Of a DNA stretch of 63,822 nucleotides, positions 33,648 to 41,996 are shown piece by piece. The position numbers were made by a program, and so were the translations under genes. Origin of the DNA: an uncultured Alphaproteobacteria bacterium (GTDB lineage Bacteria > Pseudomonadota > Alphaproteobacteria > Rs-D84); contig CALXLG010000001.1 of the NCBI GenBank assembly GCA_944389135.1, positions 153,421 through 217,242 of the forward strand. Direction: 5' to 3'. The first letter of the stretch is position 1, and every line of letters starts with the position of its first letter. The notes under the pieces are model-generated. The model was given only the letters and a program-made list of their open reading frames with translations, did no database searches and was not told the origin of the DNA.

Positions 33648-33896
33648 ATGACACATGAAGGTATTTGGCAAGCAATAGATATGCTTGCGCGTAAAAACAA
33701 GATGTCTTGTTCTAAGTTAGCTGTTAGAAGCGGGTTAGATGCAACTACTTTCAATAAAAGTAAACGCTTTTCAACATTTGGGCAACCGCGTTGGCCTTCT
33801 ATGCAAAGTATTTCTAAAATTCTGGCGGCAACTTCTACCACCCCGGCAGAGTTCGGCAGTTTTTTAGAGCAATGTGAAAAGCAAAAACAAAAATAA
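33648..33896 (+). CDS. Small HTH (XRE-like) DNA-binding protein
   Basis: 82 aa. A helix-turn-helix is visible in KMSCSKLAVRSGLDATTFNKSKRF (about residues 18-41), followed by WPSMQSISKILAATSTTPAEF, as at the N-terminus of alphaproteobacterial S24/LexA-like repressors. The peptidase half is absent, and the ORF ends soon after, so it is either a natural stand-alone HTH protein or the remnant of a longer repressor. The ATG at 33648 follows AAAGG by 7 nt. It overlaps nothing and its stop is 2 nt from the convergent plsC stop. Confidence 0.72.
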   Translation: MTHEGIWQAIDMLARKNKMSCSKLAVRSGLDATTFNKSKRFSTFGQPRWPSMQSISKILAATSTTPAEFGSFLEQCEKQKQK

Positions 33897-33898
33897 TT

Positions 33899-34606
33899 TT
33901 ATGCACTGTGGCGATTTATGGCTTCGCCGATTTCTTCTAAAGATGCATTACATGGTAATAAGGGCTCAAACCAAACGTTTGCGGTACCACTGTGCATTCT
34001 GCCACGTTTTGGCCAATATAAACCAGCGTCTGTTCCAACTGGTAAAATAGGCAGTTTTAACTGGTGGGCTAAAAACAATAAACCGCGTTTAAGGGGAACT
34101 CTTTTGCCAGGTTTGACGCGTGTTCCTTCTGGAAATATTATCAATATTTTCCCGTCTAATATTTTTTTTGCAACAGCATTTGTTAATTTTTGCATATTTG
34201 TTGCCCCGCGGGCTCTATTAACAGGTTGCAAACCCATACGCCAAAATGCCCAACCATAAATAGGAATCCACAGTAATTCTCTTTTTATTATAAAAAATGC
34301 GTTTGGAACAACTTTTGAAAGAACGGCTATTTCTAAAATTGACATATGTTTTGCTGCGATAATAGCTTTGCCATCTAGGCGAAGATTTTCATTTGGGGCG
34401 GCCGGTATCCCATTCTCTTCAAGAGGAGGATAATGAACTTCGTACTTTATCCCCGCAATAATTCTTGCCAATACCAATACACCTGCTGCGCATGTTAGAA
34501 CAAAAAAGTCATTCATTGGTTTCCATAAAAGACCAATTAAAAGTACCGGTGACCATAATATAAAATATAACCCAAGTATTAATTTAAACGCAATTGTTCT
34601 TAACAT
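33899..34606 (-). CDS. plsC: 1-acyl-sn-glycerol-3-phosphate acyltransferase PlsC
   Basis: 235 aa. Makes phosphatidic acid from lysophosphatidic acid at the inner membrane. One or two N-terminal membrane helices, then motif I AAKHMSILEIAVL (H-x4-E rather than the common H-x4-D, a known alphaproteobacterial variant), GLQPVNR region (motif II), motif III IIFPEGTRVKPG and motif IV LPILPVGTDAGLYWP. Last gene of the ftsE-ftsX-ydcF-plsC operon, an arrangement common in Alphaproteobacteria. It starts 11 nt after the DUF218 gene. Confidence 0.93.
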   Translation of the reverse strand: MLRTIAFKLILGLYFILWSPVLLIGLLWKPMNDFFVLTCAAGVLVLARIIAGIKYEVHYPPLEENGIPAAPNENLRLDGKAIIAAKHMSILEIAVLSKVVPNAFFIIKRELLWIPIYGWAFWRMGLQPVNRARGATNMQKLTNAVAKKILDGKILIIFPEGTRVKPGKRVPLKRGLLFLAHQLKLPILPVGTDAGLYWPKRGRMHSGTANVWFEPLLPCNASLEEIGEAINRHSA

Positions 34607-34617
34607 TTTTTATCCTA

Positions 34618-35127
34618 TTATCCTTCTTTTATTCCAAACATTGTAGCGATGTATTTTACATATTCTATTAACCATCTTTCAAGTCTTTTTGTTACAGGCA
34701 TTCCAGTTAGAGGAACTGTGCACGCTATAACTTCAGACTGGGGAATTTCTTGCTTTATTAAATATAAAGCTCTGTTCATATGATCTTCGGTTGTTATTAT
34801 TACTATCCTGTCTAATCCTGCACGTTTTACGATTTCTTTTATTGCTAATGCATTTTCGTATGTTGATTTTGATTCCGATTCGATTTTTACTTTTTTGGCC
34901 ATTTCATAAGAACCTTGCACGCCAGCGCCTATTATATATAAATCAGCGTCTGGATATTGCCTCAGCTTGCGCATGGCAAAAGGTATTCTTCGAACATCAC
35001 CAGTTAATACAAATATACTATCATCGGATAATAAAGTAGGACATTGTGTCGGTGCCATTGATTTAAACATCATTCCACCAAGCACAAAACAACTTAGTAA
35101 TAATAAAGAAGGTGTTAAGATTCTCAT
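34618..35127 (-). CDS. YdcF-like DUF218 family protein
   Basis: 169 aa. One N-terminal membrane segment (residues 4-22) or uncleaved signal, then a DUF218 domain: IFVLTGDVRRIPFAMRKL, LYIIGAGVQGSYEM, ESESKSTYENALAIKEIV (conserved S-x-x-T-x-x-N) and RIVIITTEDHMNRALYLI. DUF218 proteins (SanA, YdcF, ElyC) act in envelope polysaccharide or peptidoglycan metabolism. Its ATG overlaps the ftsX stop, so it is translationally coupled. Position within the ftsEX-plsC operon is conserved in Alphaproteobacteria. Confidence 0.88.
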   Translation of the reverse strand: MRILTPSLLLLSCFVLGGMMFKSMAPTQCPTLLSDDSIFVLTGDVRRIPFAMRKLRQYPDADLYIIGAGVQGSYEMAKKVKIESESKSTYENALAIKEIVKRAGLDRIVIITTEDHMNRALYLIKQEIPQSEVIACTVPLTGMPVTKRLERWLIEYVKYIATMFGIKEG

Positions 35128-35969
35128 CAGCTATTTTTTAAAATATTTATAGTTGTGCGTTTTGTTATCCATATAGAGAATACAATTATACAAATTGGTA
35201 ATAAAAATAATAATAACCATCCAAAACCATTTATGCCAAGCATTGCCATTAACCCAACACGTGCACTGTGAGCTGCAGACAATATTAATAACAATACAGG
35301 GACTGCAACCAGAAAACCAGCAGATGCTGCAACTGAACAAATTTTAAATATTATTATTTGCATTTGCTTGGCGATAAACGAATCGCGTGCACCAATTTGA
35401 TTTAATATTTCTAATTCCCTACGATGTAGTAATGCAATATTTCTGGCAATATAAGATATACAAATAGCTATTGCGCCCAACGTTAAAATTAACACAAAGC
35501 TAGATATTAATATCATTTTCCAACCTGCGGATGTTGAATGTTTTAACGCGTCAGCATGAGTTAAAAAGCGTGCATGTTTAGATATCTGTTCCCCGATTTT
35601 TTCTAAATCTTTGTTATCTTTAAATTCTAACTCATACATTTTTGGAAGATAATTTTCTAATACTGTGCCACCACCAGATAACCAAGGGCGCATTAAATCT
35701 TTCATTTGGTCAGAAGATATTTCTTTAACTGAAGATATTTTTTCTTTGTTGTCTTTTATGATTTTTTGTACAGCTTGATTATTGTCTGATTTCATAACTT
35801 GTACGGTTGCAAATAAATCCCATTGGGTATTCCAACGAATTACACCTGTACCAATAGATAAAGCAATTCCAAGAGCAATTACCGACAAAAAGGTTAATAA
35901 TGCCATTATCGCAGTCATAAAAATTGACTGGTCTTTAATTAGTGAAAAAACAATCGGTCTTTTTGTCAT
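35127..35969 (-). CDS. ftsX: Cell division protein FtsX
   Basis: 280 aa. Permease-like partner of FtsE that couples division to peptidoglycan hydrolase activation. Four membrane helices are seen: one near residues 18-42, then a periplasmic domain with FATVQVMKSDNNQAV-type sequence, and three helices in the C-terminal half (about 155-180, 205-230, 245-270). The conserved cytoplasmic RRELEILNQIGARDSFI segment is typical of FtsX. Start overlaps the ftsE end by 4 nt. Confidence 0.92.
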   Translation of the reverse strand: MTKRPIVFSLIKDQSIFMTAIMALLTFLSVIALGIALSIGTGVIRWNTQWDLFATVQVMKSDNNQAVQKIIKDNKEKISSVKEISSDQMKDLMRPWLSGGGTVLENYLPKMYELEFKDNKDLEKIGEQISKHARFLTHADALKHSTSAGWKMILISSFVLILTLGAIAICISYIARNIALLHRRELEILNQIGARDSFIAKQMQIIIFKICSVAASAGFLVAVPVLLLILSAAHSARVGLMAMLGINGFGWLLLFLLPICIIVFSIWITKRTTINILKNS

Positions 35970-36754
35970 GCGTTTCCAATATCTTCAAATTGTTTAGATA
36001 ATTCTGAAAAATAGTTTTGTGGTTTGGGACCTTTCCAAATTTTTTTTGTTTCTGTTTCTTCTTTCTTAGTTTTATTATCACCTAAAAAACTGACTTTATG
36101 ATTTTCTACATGAATTATTGGAAATTTGTATGTTTCCATTAGTTTTGTGCTGTGGGTTGCCAAAATAATAGTTGTCCCAAATATCTTATTCATTTGAATG
36201 AATAATTCCATAAGTCTTGATGCGTTTTCATCGTCAAGATTACCGGTTGGTTCGTCAGCCAGAAGTATCGCAGGTTGAATAATTATTGCACGTGCAACAG
36301 ATACGCGTTGTTGCTGACCCCCAGATAAAGATTTAGGGTTTGCATCGGCATATTTACCAAGCCCCACCCATTCTAATGTTTTAGAGACTAATTTTTTTAT
36401 TTTAGCTTCCGGAATTCCACGAACACGTAAAGGCAAGGCAATGTTATCAAAAACGGACATATGCGAAAGTAAAGAATATTCTTGAAAAACAATGGCCATT
36501 TTATGACGTAAATTTGCAATATCATCGCGAGTCATGTCGTTTGTAATATGACCGAATAATTTTATCTGCCCCCGGGATGGTTTATGAAGTTGATAAATTA
36601 ACCGTAATAATGTTGTTTTACCTGCACCAGATGCACCAGATAAAAAATAAAAAGAACCATTGCTTATATTAAATGACACGTCAGAAAGAACTTCGCGAGA
36701 TTTATCGTATCGTGCACCAACATTTGCAAAAGATATAGCTGTATTGTCTTCCAT
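35966..36754 (-). CDS. ftsE: Cell division ATP-binding protein FtsE with C-terminal extension
   Basis: 262 aa; typical FtsE is about 220. ABC ATPase with Walker A SGASGAGKTTLL (residues about 37-48), Q-loop IVFQEYSLL, signature LSGGQQQRVSVARA, Walker B AILLADEPTGNLD and H-loop LATHSTKLM. The last 35-40 residues, KKEETETKKIWKGPKPQNY onward, form a charged extension beyond the usual end. First gene of the leftward ftsE-ftsX-DUF218-plsC operon. FtsE with FtsX acts at the divisome. Confidence 0.92.
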   Translation of the reverse strand: MEDNTAISFANVGARYDKSREVLSDVSFNISNGSFYFLSGASGAGKTTLLRLIYQLHKPSRGQIKLFGHITNDMTRDDIANLRHKMAIVFQEYSLLSHMSVFDNIALPLRVRGIPEAKIKKLVSKTLEWVGLGKYADANPKSLSGGQQQRVSVARAIIIQPAILLADEPTGNLDDENASRLMELFIQMNKIFGTTIILATHSTKLMETYKFPIIHVENHKVSFLGDNKTKKEETETKKIWKGPKPQNYFSELSKQFEDIGNA

Positions 36755-36930
36755 AGTAAAATTATATTATTAAAAAAAGCTATAGCGGTCAAGTTTTCAA
36801 ATATTTTATAAAAAAATGTTTTTTGGTTTTATTTTTTGTGTTGTTTGTGATATTATTTTATACAAGTTATAATATATCGAATTGCTTATTAATGTAAAAA
36901 GCAGTATCATATTATGGTAGAGAGAAGCAT

Positions 36931-38727
36931 ATGATGCAGAGGGGCATTTTTTTTGCAGGCATTTTATACGCCGTTTGTGGCGTATTGAATGCGTATGCTG
37001 CATCTTCTGTTCGTAATCTTGGTGTTGGTAATACTTATTCAAGTGCATCTGTTGCTGCAGATGCGGCTGCTTCAAATGCGTCTTCGACAACGACAAGCGC
37101 AAATTTACGTGGTGGATCCGTCCGTGTAACTGCGGGGACCAGTCAAACTGGAACCGCTACGAATGTGAATAATTCTACACGTGTTATAACAACCCCACGT
37201 TTATCTCTTGGACAATATTTAGGTGGCGGAACGTCTGTTAGTGGTGGCAGTTCTATTAGGCCACAAACGCCAAGTGCAGGGACATCTGGTTCTGGTGGTG
37301 GTTCTTTAGAACCAGGAACGGCTGCAGGAATTCGCGAAGAAATAGAAAAACTGCGCGAAGAAATGTATGCGGAAACAGATGCTTTGCGTGAAGCAGATAA
37401 AAATTTGGAAGAAGAAAAACAAAACAATTTGGTGCCGGTTGAAGGTGGATACATCATTTTAGACGATAGAACAAATGAAATTTCTATTGATGTTGACAGT
37501 TTAAAAGATGCTATTGGCAGTGTAATTGGAAAAGACGGACGAGAAATAGAACTGGGTATTCAGGGTGATTATATTGCTTGGCGTTATGTTGGTGATGATG
37601 CATGGACTGCGCTGATTGCTATTGCGGATATAACAGGACCACAAGGACCTCAAGGTGAGATGGGGCCACAAGGACCACAAGGAGAACCTGGAGACCCTGC
37701 AGATGTTGATTTATCTAATTATCCAACATTTGATGAAATGAATGCCACAATTGCTGGGGCTGTTGCAGGAATTGCGGATTTATATGCAACTAAAGAATTT
37801 GTTACAACCACAGTATCAGAAGCAACAGCAGGATTGGCAACAAGTAAAGATTTAACACGTGGTTTGGCAGGAAAGTTAGGGACTACGGATACCGCACTGC
37901 GTGCAACTGGTGATGCGGCGGGAAATGTAATTACAGAAACTTATGCTACTAAAACAGAGTTGGCAGAAAAAGCGAATGTATCAGATGTTTATACAAAAAC
38001 GGAAGTGTATAACAAGCAAGAAGTAGACGATAAAATTCAAAATGAAATACAAGATGTTGTAACTGGTGATATAGGAACGGTTTTGCAAGATTATGCAACA
38101 AAAGAGTATGTTGATACAGGCTTGGCAGAAAAGGCAAATGTTTCTGATTTAGATAAATACGCAACTAAAGAAGAACTTGAGTTAAAGGCAGATAAATCAT
38201 CTGTTTCTGCACTAGAATCACAGGTAAGCACAGCTCAACAGACTGCAGAAGCAGCAGGTGTTGTTGCAGCTAACGCTGCAAATACAGCTAGTGCGGCACA
38301 AACGATTGCGAATGAGGTCAAGTCCGCATTAGATTCAAAAGCCGATAAAGCAACGACTCTTGCCGGTTATGGAATAACAGATGCGTATACCAAAACAGAA
38401 GTTGACGAAAAGTTGTCTGGCTTAGAAGCAGTGGATTTAACGGAGATAGAAAATCAGTTAAATCAGAAAGCAGATATAACTTATGTTGATGAACAGTTAG
38501 CAGGTAAGGTTAACTCAGAAGATTTAGGTGCGTTAGCAACTAAAAATCAAATTACGAACGAGGACGTTGTGGACGGCGCAGGAATAGTTCGTGAAAAACT
38601 GTCGCAAGACGTTCAAGAGTCGCTAGAAAAAGCGGATAACGCGGTAAGTATGGTTGGTGCCGGTAGCAATATGGTGCTTGGCACAGATGCTGCCGGACAA
38701 AAAGTTTGGTATGAAATAGCACTTTAA
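36931..38727 (+). CDS. Secreted fibre-like protein with collagen-like and tail-fibre-type repeats
   Basis: 598 aa. Signal peptide (cleavage near residue 24, NAYA). A Ser/Thr/Gly-rich region (25-130), a coiled-coil (EEIEKLREEMYAETDALRE region), a compact beta domain (about 170-230) ending in WRYVGDDAWTALIAIADI, then a collagen-like run of six Gly-x-y triplets starting GPQGPQGEMG (about 235-253). The rest is coiled-coil with repeats of the phage tail-fibre kind: YATKTELAEKANVSD, YTKTEVYNKQEVDDK, and KADKATTLAGYGITDAYTK. The C-terminus MVLGTDAAGQKVWYEIAL resembles the end of the next two proteins. Probably a trimeric surface fibre; no membrane anchor domain is visible. It starts a run of four such genes. 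Confidence 0.78.
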   Translation: MMQRGIFFAGILYAVCGVLNAYAASSVRNLGVGNTYSSASVAADAAASNASSTTTSANLRGGSVRVTAGTSQTGTATNVNNSTRVITTPRLSLGQYLGGGTSVSGGSSIRPQTPSAGTSGSGGGSLEPGTAAGIREEIEKLREEMYAETDALREADKNLEEEKQNNLVPVEGGYIILDDRTNEISIDVDSLKDAIGSVIGKDGREIELGIQGDYIAWRYVGDDAWTALIAIADITGPQGPQGEMGPQGPQGEPGDPADVDLSNYPTFDEMNATIAGAVAGIADLYATKEFVTTTVSEATAGLATSKDLTRGLAGKLGTTDTALRATGDAAGNVITETYATKTELAEKANVSDVYTKTEVYNKQEVDDKIQNEIQDVVTGDIGTVLQDYATKEYVDTGLAEKANVSDLDKYATKEELELKADKSSVSALESQVSTAQQTAEAAGVVAANAANTASAAQTIANEVKSALDSKADKATTLAGYGITDAYTKTEVDEKLSGLEAVDLTEIENQLNQKADITYVDEQLAGKVNSEDLGALATKNQITNEDVVDGAGIVREKLSQDVQESLEKADNAVSMVGAGSNMVLGTDAAGQKVWYEIAL

Positions 38728-38737
38728 GGGGTGAAAA

Positions 38738-39733
38738 ATGAAAACGAAAAAAGTAGCACTATTAGGAATTTTGGCAGCTATGTTTACAGGTGTTGGGGCG
38801 GCAGATGCTGCAACAACTCAGATTGCTAGTAAGCAGTATGTAGATAACAGTTTGTCTGGTAAGCTTGATGCAAATGCAAGTATTGTTGCAGGAACTGGCA
38901 CAAAGATAACTTATGATGAAAAAGGTTTAGTAACAGGTAGTGCTAATTTAGAAGTTGGCGACTTGCCAGATGCAATACCGACCTCAAAGATTGATGGATT
39001 GGATACTGCGTTGGCTGGTAAAGCGGAAACTAGTGCTTTGGATGCGAAAGAAAATTCTATTAACAAGGCAAATACATCAACAGCAACAACAGAATTGAAC
39101 AAGACAAGTGAAACATTGTTCCCAACAGTTGCGGCAACTTATAAGATTGCTCAAGATGAAGCTGCTGCTGCAACAGCAGAAATTGATACTGATATTTCTG
39201 CTTTAGAAGGGCGTGTAACAACAGCCGAAGGTGAAATTGATGCGCTGGAAGCAGGAATGGCAGATAAGGCTTCTCAGGCAGATGTTACTGCGTTGACTGG
39301 TCGTGTTACTGCAAACGAAACAAGTATTGGCAAAATAAACACAAGTATTGGTGCAATCAATACAAAAATAGGTGAGGATGATTTACAAACGACAGCAAAG
39401 ACAATTGTTTCAGCGATTAATGAGTTGAAAACAAAAACAGATGGTGCGCCAACAGAGGGGAACTTACAAGAAATTAATAATAAGATAACAACAATTGAAG
39501 GTAATATAACGAATATTACGGCAGATGTTGAAAAAAAGGCTGATAAAGCGACAACGTTGGCAGGTTATGGAATTGGGGACGCTTATACAAAAACAGAAAC
39601 AGAAGGAAAAATCGTAGAATTGGCGGTTCCGCAACCGACAGAAGATTGTATTGCTGAATCTGGTTTGTGTGTGTTATCTGTTGGAACGGATGGGCAATTC
39701 AAATGGGTGAATGTCACAAGCCCAATAGAATAA
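38738..39733 (+). CDS. Secreted coiled-coil fibre-like protein, paralog 2
   Basis: 331 aa. Signal peptide (MKTKKVALLGILAAMFTGVGAADA), then the motif QIASKQYVDNSLSGKL, which also opens the next two proteins (IASQGYVDDI, VASKGYVDDI). A block with TELNKTSETLFPTVAATYKI (about 118-137) is shared nearly verbatim with paralog 3. Long heptad-like stretches (ISALEGRVTTAEGEIDALEAG) predict trimeric coiled coil, and KADKATTLAGYGIGDAYTK repeats the block in the first gene. C-terminus CVLSVGTDGQFKWVNV. AGGGGTG lies just upstream of the ATG, 10 nt after the previous stop. Function unknown; surface adhesin likely. Confidence 0.75.
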   Translation: MKTKKVALLGILAAMFTGVGAADAATTQIASKQYVDNSLSGKLDANASIVAGTGTKITYDEKGLVTGSANLEVGDLPDAIPTSKIDGLDTALAGKAETSALDAKENSINKANTSTATTELNKTSETLFPTVAATYKIAQDEAAAATAEIDTDISALEGRVTTAEGEIDALEAGMADKASQADVTALTGRVTANETSIGKINTSIGAINTKIGEDDLQTTAKTIVSAINELKTKTDGAPTEGNLQEINNKITTIEGNITNITADVEKKADKATTLAGYGIGDAYTKTETEGKIVELAVPQPTEDCIAESGLCVLSVGTDGQFKWVNVTSPIE

Positions 39734-39812
39734 TAACTGAAAAAAATAAAAAAGTTATTACAATAAAAAAGAAAAAAATATAAAATAAAACTAAACAAAA
39801 AAGGAAGGGAAA

Positions 39813-41006
39813 ATGAAAAAACTTACAGCAGGCATATTTGCCACATTACTGACGGTTGTGACCGTTGGCGCCGCGAATGCGAACATCGCATCACAAGGCT
39901 ATGTTGATGATATTAAAACTGCGTTAGAAGCAGATATTGATGCCAAGGCAGATTCTGCAACAACATTGGCAGGCTATGGGATCACAGATGCTTATACTAA
40001 AACAGAAGTAGATAGCGCTGTTAATCTAAAAGAAAATTCTGCAAATAAAGCCGATACAACAACAGCAACAACAGAATTGAACAAGACAAGTGAAACTTTA
40101 TTCCCAACAGTTGCAGCGACTTATAAAATTGCTGCGGATGCAGTTGCTGGCGTTACAACAGATGTAGAAGGCAAAGTTGATATTGATCAAACGGCTGCCA
40201 ATGCAAACAAAGCGATGATTACAGATGAAACTGGTAATGTAACGCCAGGAACAATCGCAACTGGTATGATTGATGCAAATGCAGTTACAAATGCAAAATT
40301 GGCAGATAGTGCAGTTACAACAACAAAGATCGTTGATGCAAATGTAACAGAAGCAAAATTGGCAACAGATGCAGTTACGACAGCAAAGATTAAAGATGCA
40401 AATGTAACAAAGGCAAAATTAGAATCTTCTGTTCAAACAACGTTGGATGATGTTGCAAAAAAAGAAAATACAGCTAATAAGGCGACCACAGCAACTGCGA
40501 CAACTTCGGAAAATCGGAGCAGTGAAACATTATTCCCAACAGTTGCGGCAACTTATAAAATCGCAGCGGATGCAGTTGCTGGCGTTACAACAGATGTAGA
40601 AGGTAAAGTTGATATAGATCAGGGCGCGGAAGATGCGAACAAAGCTGTTATTACGGATGGTACTGGTCAGGTAACAGTTGGCCAAGTTGCTTCTGGAATG
40701 ATTGCAGACGGTGCAATAATAGAGGCTAAAATTGGTACCGGTGCAGTTACAACAACTAAACTTGCTGCAGATGCAGTAACAAATGAAAAATTGGCAGATA
40801 ATGCCGTTCAAACAGCAAATATCGCGAACGGTGCAGTTACAGAAGCAAAATTAGATACAGCACTTGTAAACAAGATGAATAGCTTGATTGCAAATCCTGG
40901 TGAATGCGCGAACCCTGCAAATAAGTGTGTTTTGACATATAGTGGTACAGACTTTGCATGGGAAGTAATTGCCAGAGGTACATCAGAAGGCGAAGCACAG
41001 CCTTAA
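39813..41006 (+). CDS. Secreted repeat protein, paralog 3, with an internal duplication
   Basis: 397 aa. Signal peptide (MKKLTAGIFATLLTVVTVGAANA), then IASQGYVDDIKTALEAD. The segment with SETLFPTVAATYKIAADAVA followed by GVTTDVEGKVDIDQ occurs twice, near residues 98-150 and 240-292, and the DNA of the two copies is nearly identical. Between and after them are pentapeptide-like strings AVTTTKIVDANVTEAKL, repeated at least six times with variation, resembling phage tail-fibre beta-helix repeats. C-terminus CVLTYSGTDFAWEVIARG parallels paralog 2. AAGGAAGGG precedes the ATG. No anchor domain seen. Confidence 0.75.
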   Translation: MKKLTAGIFATLLTVVTVGAANANIASQGYVDDIKTALEADIDAKADSATTLAGYGITDAYTKTEVDSAVNLKENSANKADTTTATTELNKTSETLFPTVAATYKIAADAVAGVTTDVEGKVDIDQTAANANKAMITDETGNVTPGTIATGMIDANAVTNAKLADSAVTTTKIVDANVTEAKLATDAVTTAKIKDANVTKAKLESSVQTTLDDVAKKENTANKATTATATTSENRSSETLFPTVAATYKIAADAVAGVTTDVEGKVDIDQGAEDANKAVITDGTGQVTVGQVASGMIADGAIIEAKIGTGAVTTTKLAADAVTNEKLADNAVQTANIANGAVTEAKLDTALVNKMNSLIANPGECANPANKCVLTYSGTDFAWEVIARGTSEGEAQP

Positions 41007-41022
41007 TCGTAAAAAGTAAAAT

Positions 41023-41051
41023 CTTATGTGATGAGAAAATCATCACATAAG
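41023..41051. repeat. Perfect 12-bp inverted repeat between fibre genes
   Basis: Perfect 12-bp stem (41023-41034 with 41040-41051) with a GAAAA loop and no T-run on the plus strand. It may cap the upstream mRNA or act as a processing or stabilising stem rather than a standard terminator. Confidence 0.6.
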
Positions 41052-41089
41052 TAAAATTAGTTAATGTAAGTTTCTTTGATAAGCGAGTA

Positions 41090-41932
41090 ATGATAAAATC
41101 AAAGTTCATTTTTGCTGTTTCCTTAATATCTATGTTGGCGGTTGTACAAACCGCCAACGCAGATGTTGCGTCCAAGGGATATGTTGACGACATTGTTGGT
41201 GCTATTTCAACAGATGTTTCTGCGTCTGTTAGTGGAACAGGTAATGTCATAACAAATGTCGGTGCAGATGGTGATACAATAACAGCGACAAAGGGTATAA
41301 CAGCCGAAGAAACAAAAAACAAAGTTACGACAATTCGTGATACAGCAACCGCAACGGATACCGCATATCCATCAGAAAAGGCAGTTGCAACAGCTTTGGA
41401 AGGGAAACAAGATAAGCTTGATGGCGAAGTTCTAACTAATACTGCAACTGGTACAGGCTCTTTAAGCACCGGTGGCGCAGAAGCAACAGCAGCTAGTTCT
41501 GCGATTGCTATTGGAACCGATGCAACTGCTTCTGGTAATAATAGCGTAGCTGTTGGTAATATTTCTTCTGCTTCTGGTAATTATTCTGTGGCTTTGGGAA
41601 ATGTAGCTATGGGAACTAAGGAGTACGGAACTGCTGTCGGGGCTTTTGCTTATGCTATGGGTGATAACTCCTCTGCTTTGGGAGGAAATGCACATGCTTA
41701 TGCTAATAACAGTTCAGCTTTTGGTGCTGGGGCGGTGGCCAATTCTGAGTATTCTATACAATTAGGGCGTGGAACAAATTCAGAAGCGAATACATTAAGT
41801 GTCGGGCTTAGTGATAATAAGAATTACAAATTACTTGGTTCAGATGGTAAAATTCCGTCAGAACGTATGCCTAATACTATCCCTGTTGGCAGTGTAACCG
41901 CTACTACTTATGCGACTATGTGGGTTGAATAA
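41090..41932 (+). CDS. Secreted protein with YadA-head-type repeats, paralog 4
   Basis: 280 aa. Signal peptide (MIKSKFIFAVSLISMLAVVQTANA), then VASKGYVDDIVGAI as in its neighbours. Residues about 140-225 are left-handed beta-roll repeats of the YadA-head/Hep_Hag kind with the S-x-A-x-G pattern: NNSVAVGNISSASGN, NYSVALGNVA, DNSSALGGNAHAYAN, NSSAFGAGAVANS. The final ~50 residues include KNYKLLGSDGKIPSERMP and end MWVE. The C-terminal YadA anchor barrel is absent, so it is not a self-sufficient type Vc autotransporter. Weak ribosome binding site (AAGCGAG). A terminator follows. Confidence 0.75.
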   Translation: MIKSKFIFAVSLISMLAVVQTANADVASKGYVDDIVGAISTDVSASVSGTGNVITNVGADGDTITATKGITAEETKNKVTTIRDTATATDTAYPSEKAVATALEGKQDKLDGEVLTNTATGTGSLSTGGAEATAASSAIAIGTDATASGNNSVAVGNISSASGNYSVALGNVAMGTKEYGTAVGAFAYAMGDNSSALGGNAHAYANNSSAFGAGAVANSEYSIQLGRGTNSEANTLSVGLSDNKNYKLLGSDGKIPSERMPNTIPVGSVTATTYATMWVE

Positions 41933-41933
41933 A

Positions 41934-41955
41934 AAACGCATTCTGCGTTTTTTTT
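41934..41955 (+). terminator. Intrinsic terminator ending the fibre-gene cluster
   Basis: Seven-bp stem AAACGCA/TGCGTTT (41934-41940 with 41944-41950), TTC loop, then T-run. Confidence 0.85.
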
Positions 41956-41961
41956 AATAAC

Positions 41962-41990
41962 TTGATTTAGAACTTTTCATAAAATATAAT
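41962..41990 (+). promoter_or_regulatory. Sigma70 promoter of the PAP2 leader RNA, copy A
   Basis: TTGATT (41962-41967), exactly 17 nt, TATAAT (41985-41990). Transcription would start near 41997, at the foot of the first leader hairpin. Confidence 0.8.
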
Positions 41991-41996
41991 CGTCTT

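Noticed and set aside
37603-37710. GGACC/CCACAAGG repeats considered as a CRISPR or regulatory repeat
   Set aside because: They are the codons of the collagen-like Gly-Pro-Gln triplets within the fibre gene.
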